Origin: DATEPR01 sp036269975 | GTDB taxonomy: Bacteria > Actinomycetota > Actinomycetes > Mycobacteriales > Pseudonocardiaceae | NCBI GenBank assembly: GCA_036269975.1 | Contig: DATBDL010000406.1 | Coordinates: forward strand, 1 to 7,605 | Direction of reading: 5' to 3' | Length of the DNA stretch: 7,605 nucleotides | Shown: piece by piece, positions 5,348 through 7,605 of the stretch | Layout of the letters: every line of letters begins with the position of its first letter | Position numbering within the stretch: position 1 is the first letter of the stretch | Notes under the pieces: generated by a model | What the model was told of the DNA's origin: nothing | What the model saw: only the letters and a program-made list of their open reading frames with translations | Databases searched by the model: none | Translations under genes and position numbers: made by a program

Positions 5348-5357
5348 TCTTCGCAGC

Positions 5358-5867
5358 CTAGGCGGACGAACCTTCCTCACACATCTCAATTTCGGAGCCG
5401 ACCCGACCGACCCACGACCCGTGCGGCACCAACTCCGCCTCGCGGACCTCGTCCGCCTCCCGCCGAGCCAACCGAATCAACAGATGATCGACCGAAAGGG
5501 CCGCCGCGACACCCTCGCCCCACTCCACCACCACGGCCGCGTCCATCAGATCCGTATCCAGATCCAACCCGTCGAGCTGATCCAGATCGTCCCCGATCCG
5601 ATACGCGTCCACATGCACCAACGGCACCCCCGCGCCGACAGAAGAACCGCCGACAGCGGAACGATGCACGCGTGCGATGACGAACGTCGGCGAACTGACC
5701 GGCCCGACCACCCCCATCCCGGCCGCGATTCCCCGCACCAGCACGGTTTTCCCCGCCCCCAACGGCCCGGCCAGCAACACCAGGTCCCCGGCCCGCAACC
5801 GCCGGCCCAACCGCTCGCCGAACGCCAGCGTGTCCGCCACGGTCGGCAGTTCCACGACCCCGGTCAC
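5358..5867 (-). CDS. tsaE: t6A biosynthesis ATPase TsaE
   Basis: TsaE (YjeE) is a small P-loop ATPase that binds TsaB-TsaD and is needed for repeated turnover in t6A synthesis. The 169-residue product has Walker A GPLGAGKT at 34-41, SSPTFVIARVH at 58-68 (switch-I-like region with the conserved SPTF), VHVDAYR at 84-90 and the Walker B-like VVEWGEG at 113-119, all in family order. The Leu/Asp-rich stretch at about 93-109 is normal for actinobacterial TsaE. I chose the GTG at 5867: it forms GTGA with the upstream hydrolase stop and follows GGAGG by five bases. A TTG at 5879 would add four residues and would consume that Shine-Dalgarno. In mycobacteria tsaE directly precedes tsaB; here HAD, matB, trx and merR intervene. 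The C-terminus (EIEMCEEGSSA) is not conserved as far as I can judge. Confidence 0.95.
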   Translation of the reverse strand: MTGVVELPTVADTLAFGERLGRRLRAGDLVLLAGPLGAGKTVLVRGIAAGMGVVGPVSSPTFVIARVHRSAVGGSSVGAGVPLVHVDAYRIGDDLDQLDGLDLDTDLMDAAVVVEWGEGVAAALSVDHLLIRLARREADEVREAELVPHGSWVGRVGSEIEMCEEGSSA

Positions 5868-6997
5868 CTGTTCCTCCAACGCCTACGCAGTATCCGACGA
5901 GTCACGCCCACGCCCGCCGCGCACGCGCGTAGCAGCGTGACCAGCTCACCTGTCACCAGATCCGGCTGCTCCAACATCACCATGTGCCCCGCCCCGGCAG
6001 CCCGCACCAACGTCGCGGCCGGCAGTTCCGCCGCGATGCGCTCGGCGTGCGGGAACGGCGTCAGCCTGTCCTCGTCACCGGAGAGCACCAGCACCTGGCA
6101 GTGACGTAAGCCGGCCAGGGCGGCATAGCGGTCGTGCGTACCCAACGTCGGCAGGAACGACGTCAGCACGGGCACTTCGGTCACGTTCAGCATCTGGACC
6201 ATGAAGTCCACCAGTCGGACGGGCACCGACCGATCGCCGAACGCGAGCCGCCGCACGCCCTGTCTGGTCAGGCCACCGCCGGCCGACCGCACCCACTCCA
6301 CGATCCCCGGCTGCCACGCCGCGAGTTCGCCGACCGTCCGCGTGATCCGGTTGTACCGGGACAACACCGGCAACGGCAGCCCCTGCCGGCCGACCTCACC
6401 GGCCGACGTGCCGATCAGCGCGACACCCCGCACCCGGTCCGCGAACAGCTCCGGCCGCTGCTCGGCCAGCGCCATGATCGTCATGCCGCCCATGGAATGC
6501 CCGACCAGCACCAGCGGCCCGCTCGGCGCGACCGACCGGATGACCACGTCCAGGTCCCGGCCGAGTTGCTCGATCGTGCAGGACCGCTCGTTGGGCCGGC
6601 CGGACCTGCCGTGGCCACGCTGGTCGTAGAGCACCTGGCGAACCCGTGGATCGACGAGATCGGCCAGATCCCGCCGCTGAAAATGCCAAGACCGCCGATC
6701 CAGCGCGAACCCGTGCACCAACACGACGGTCAACTCGGGTCGCCCGCCGCCGTTCGGATCGACCTCCTCGACGGACAGCGGCACGCCGTCCTCCGCGGCG
6801 ACCGTCCGCGTGCGGGTCGGCTGGCGGACGCCGAGCGGGTCCGGGTCCGGCTCCGGGTCCGGGTCCGGCAGCTCGGCGGCCGGCTCCGCACGCGCCTGCC
6901 GACGACGGGCCTGCACGACACCGGCGACGGTCAGCCCGGCCGTGGCCACACCGACGATCCCCCCGACCACGCCGATGGCACGCATGGGCATCTTCAC
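5864..6997 (-). CDS. Membrane-anchored alpha/beta hydrolase
   Basis: 377-residue alpha/beta-hydrolase fold protein of unknown substrate. An N-terminal hydrophobic helix (about 7-28, Ala/Gly/Val-rich) is followed by RRR at 31-33, suggesting a single membrane anchor; I see no lipobox or signal peptidase site, so the topology is uncertain. Residues 44-54 form an Asp/Glu-Pro tract linking the anchor to the enzyme. The catalytic domain shows the oxyanion motif LVHGF (93-97), YDQRGHGRSG (124-133), the nucleophile elbow GHSMGG with S168, the acid in SGDEDRLTP (most likely D310, otherwise D308) and the histidine in GAGHMVMLE (H338). A cap domain spans about 200-285. Starts with GTG at 6997 overlapping the alr stop (GTGA), and its stop overlaps the tsaE start, so it belongs to this operon. 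A similar gene between alr and tsaE occurs in other actinobacteria as I recall, with no assigned role. Esterase, lipase or peptidase activity are all possible. Confidence 0.88.
   Translation of the reverse strand: MKMPMRAIGVVGGIVGVATAGLTVAGVVQARRRQARAEPAAELPDPDPEPDPDPLGVRQPTRTRTVAAEDGVPLSVEEVDPNGGGRPELTVVLVHGFALDRRSWHFQRRDLADLVDPRVRQVLYDQRGHGRSGRPNERSCTIEQLGRDLDVVIRSVAPSGPLVLVGHSMGGMTIMALAEQRPELFADRVRGVALIGTSAGEVGRQGLPLPVLSRYNRITRTVGELAAWQPGIVEWVRSAGGGLTRQGVRRLAFGDRSVPVRLVDFMVQMLNVTEVPVLTSFLPTLGTHDRYAALAGLRHCQVLVLSGDEDRLTPFPHAERIAAELPAATLVRAAGAGHMVMLEQPDLVTGELVTLLRACAAGVGVTRRILRRRWRNR
5871..5877 (-). promoter_or_regulatory. Shine-Dalgarno that decides the tsaE start
   Basis: On the minus strand GGAGGAA is followed by CAG and then the GTG at 5867, leaving five bases between GGAGG and the start codon. 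It lies inside the end of the upstream hydrolase gene, so ribosomes could both re-initiate at GTGA and initiate afresh. Confidence 0.7.
6837..6866 (-). repeat. Hexanucleotide repeat encoding the Asp-Pro tract of the hydrolase
   Basis: Five plus-strand hexamers, GGGTCC four times and GGCTCC once (third position), run 6837-6866. On the minus strand they give the DP/EP dipeptides of residues 44-54, the linker after the membrane helix. The period keeps the frame, so linker length could vary by slippage without loss of function (inference). Confidence 0.85.
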
Positions 6998-7605
6998 CGG
7001 GCGTCGTCCCTGATCTGGGCGTCGTCCCTAATCTGGGCTTCGTCCCCGACCTGGGCTTCGTCCCCGACCTGGGCGTGGTCCCCGATGTAGCGGCGGGTCA
7101 GCCGGGGGCGGCACATGTTGGTGACGATCTCGTAGTCGATCGTGCCCAGCGTGTCGGCCCATTCGCGCGCCGTGGGCTCGCCGTAGGCACCGGCGCCGAA
7201 CAGCACGACCTCGGCGCCGGGCGGCACGTCGTCGGCACCGCAGTCCACCACGATCTGGTCCATGCTGACCCGCCCGACGACCGGACGACGGCGCCCGGCG
7301 AGCCAGACATCGAACCGGCCGGACAGCGCGCGTGGGACACCGTCCGCGTAGCCGACCGGGACGAGCGCCAAAGTCGTGTCGCCGGACGAGGTCCAGGTCC
7401 CGCCGTAGCCGACAGATTCGCCGGCCGGCACCCGCTTGGTGGAGACGACTGCCGACCGGAACGTCATGGCCGGCCGCAGATCGACGTCGATCGGCACGGG
7501 ATTCAGGCCGTAGCAGGCGATTCCGGGGCGAACGAGGTCGAAGTGCAGGTCGGGGCGGGTCAGCGTGGCAGCGGCGTTGGCGAGGTGTCGGATCGGGGTG
7601 AGACC
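6994..7605 (-). CDS. alr: Alanine racemase, C-terminal half (partial, N-terminus off the right edge)
   Basis: PLP enzyme interconverting L- and D-alanine for peptidoglycan, cytoplasmic. The window holds 203 residues, about the C-terminal half of a family of roughly 370; the PLP-lysine barrel region is outside. Visible (fragment numbering): RHLANAAATLTRPDLHFDLVRPGIACYGL at 6-34, ESVGYGGTW at 63-71, the second catalytic base tyrosine in VPVGYADGVPR (Y86), GRVSMDQ at 111-117 with the substrate-contacting methionine, and the C-terminal signature TIDYEIVTN at 155-163 ending RRYIG. After RRYIG, where the family normally finishes within a few residues, there is a 28-residue tail of hexapeptide repeats. 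Its stop overlaps the hydrolase start as GTGA. Being first in the visible minus-strand operon, its promoter probably lies to the right of the window. Identification is very secure. Confidence 0.96.
   Translation of the reverse strand, partial: GLTPIRHLANAAATLTRPDLHFDLVRPGIACYGLNPVPIDVDLRPAMTFRSAVVSTKRVPAGESVGYGGTWTSSGDTTLALVPVGYADGVPRALSGRFDVWLAGRRRPVVGRVSMDQIVVDCGADDVPPGAEVVLFGAGAYGEPTAREWADTLGTIDYEIVTNMCRPRLTRRYIGDHAQVGDEAQVGDEAQIRDDAQIRDDAR
6999..7088 (-). repeat. Five-unit 18-base tandem repeat forming the alanine racemase C-terminal tail
   Basis: Plus-strand units: GGGCGTCGTCCCTGATCT (6999-7016), GGGCGTCGTCCCTAATCT (7017-7034), GGGCTTCGTCCCCGACCT twice (7035-7052, 7053-7070) and GGGCGTGGTCCCCGATGT (7071-7088). 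Two inner units are identical and the outer ones have diverged. In the alr frame each unit encodes one hexapeptide of the form [I/V]-[G/R]-D-[H/E/D]-A-[Q/R]. The repeat ends two bases before the hydrolase start codon. Confidence 0.95.

Noticed and set aside
4751..6104. Long plus-strand open frames opposite HAD and tsaE (to 309 and 346 codons)
   Set aside because: Composition is that of an antisense GC-rich frame (Arg/Pro/His), while both minus-strand genes have clear catalytic motifs.

Overview
The window is high-GC actinobacterial DNA, most likely from Pseudonocardiaceae or a close relative. The evidence is a strong G/C third-position bias, frequent GTG starts, four GTGA stop/start overlaps, and a backbone that matches the mycobacterial/actinobacterial order alr, tsaE, tsaB, rimI, tsaD (usually followed by groES-groEL). 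The genus cannot be fixed from this sequence. There are ten protein genes, two of them cut by the window edges. I see no tRNA, rRNA, CRISPR array, insertion sequence or phage gene, and no gene-free stretch longer than 300 bases.

Layout. Right part, minus strand, reading leftwards from 7605: the C-terminal half of alanine racemase (alr), a membrane-anchored alpha/beta hydrolase, the tsaE ATPase and a HAD-like hydrolase, packed as one apparent operon. Left part, also minus strand: tsaB, rimI and tsaD (tsaD runs off the left edge), again joined by 4-base overlaps. Between tsaE-HAD and tsaB, on the plus strand, sits a separate block: a small MerR-type regulator overlapping a thioredoxin, a 195-base intergenic region with a paired repeat and a strong hairpin, and a malonyl-CoA synthetase (matB).

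How the genes work together. TsaB, TsaD and TsaE are three of the four bacterial proteins that make the universal tRNA modification t6A37; the fourth (TsaC) is not in the window. RimI is an N-terminal protein acetyltransferase that travels with them. Alr makes D-alanine for peptidoglycan. The plus-strand block is functionally different: a probable thiol-containing regulator paired with thioredoxin, and an enzyme that turns free malonate or methylmalonate into CoA thioesters. The t6A genes are therefore split by an inserted module, and the tsaB and merR promoters lie back to back in 72 bases.

The most unusual sequence features are three in-frame tandem repeats in three housekeeping-operon genes: a 5-residue repeat inside TsaB, a hexapeptide tail on alanine racemase, and an Asp-Pro tract behind the hydrolase's membrane anchor. 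Also notable are a cysteine-rich MerR C-terminus encoded across the thioredoxin start codon, the 26-base-period repeat and hairpin before matB, and a shift to A-ending codons (including ATA) in the later part of matB. I found no clear novel multi-gene defence or biosynthetic system; the best candidates for new biology are the MerR/thioredoxin pair and the repeat expansions.
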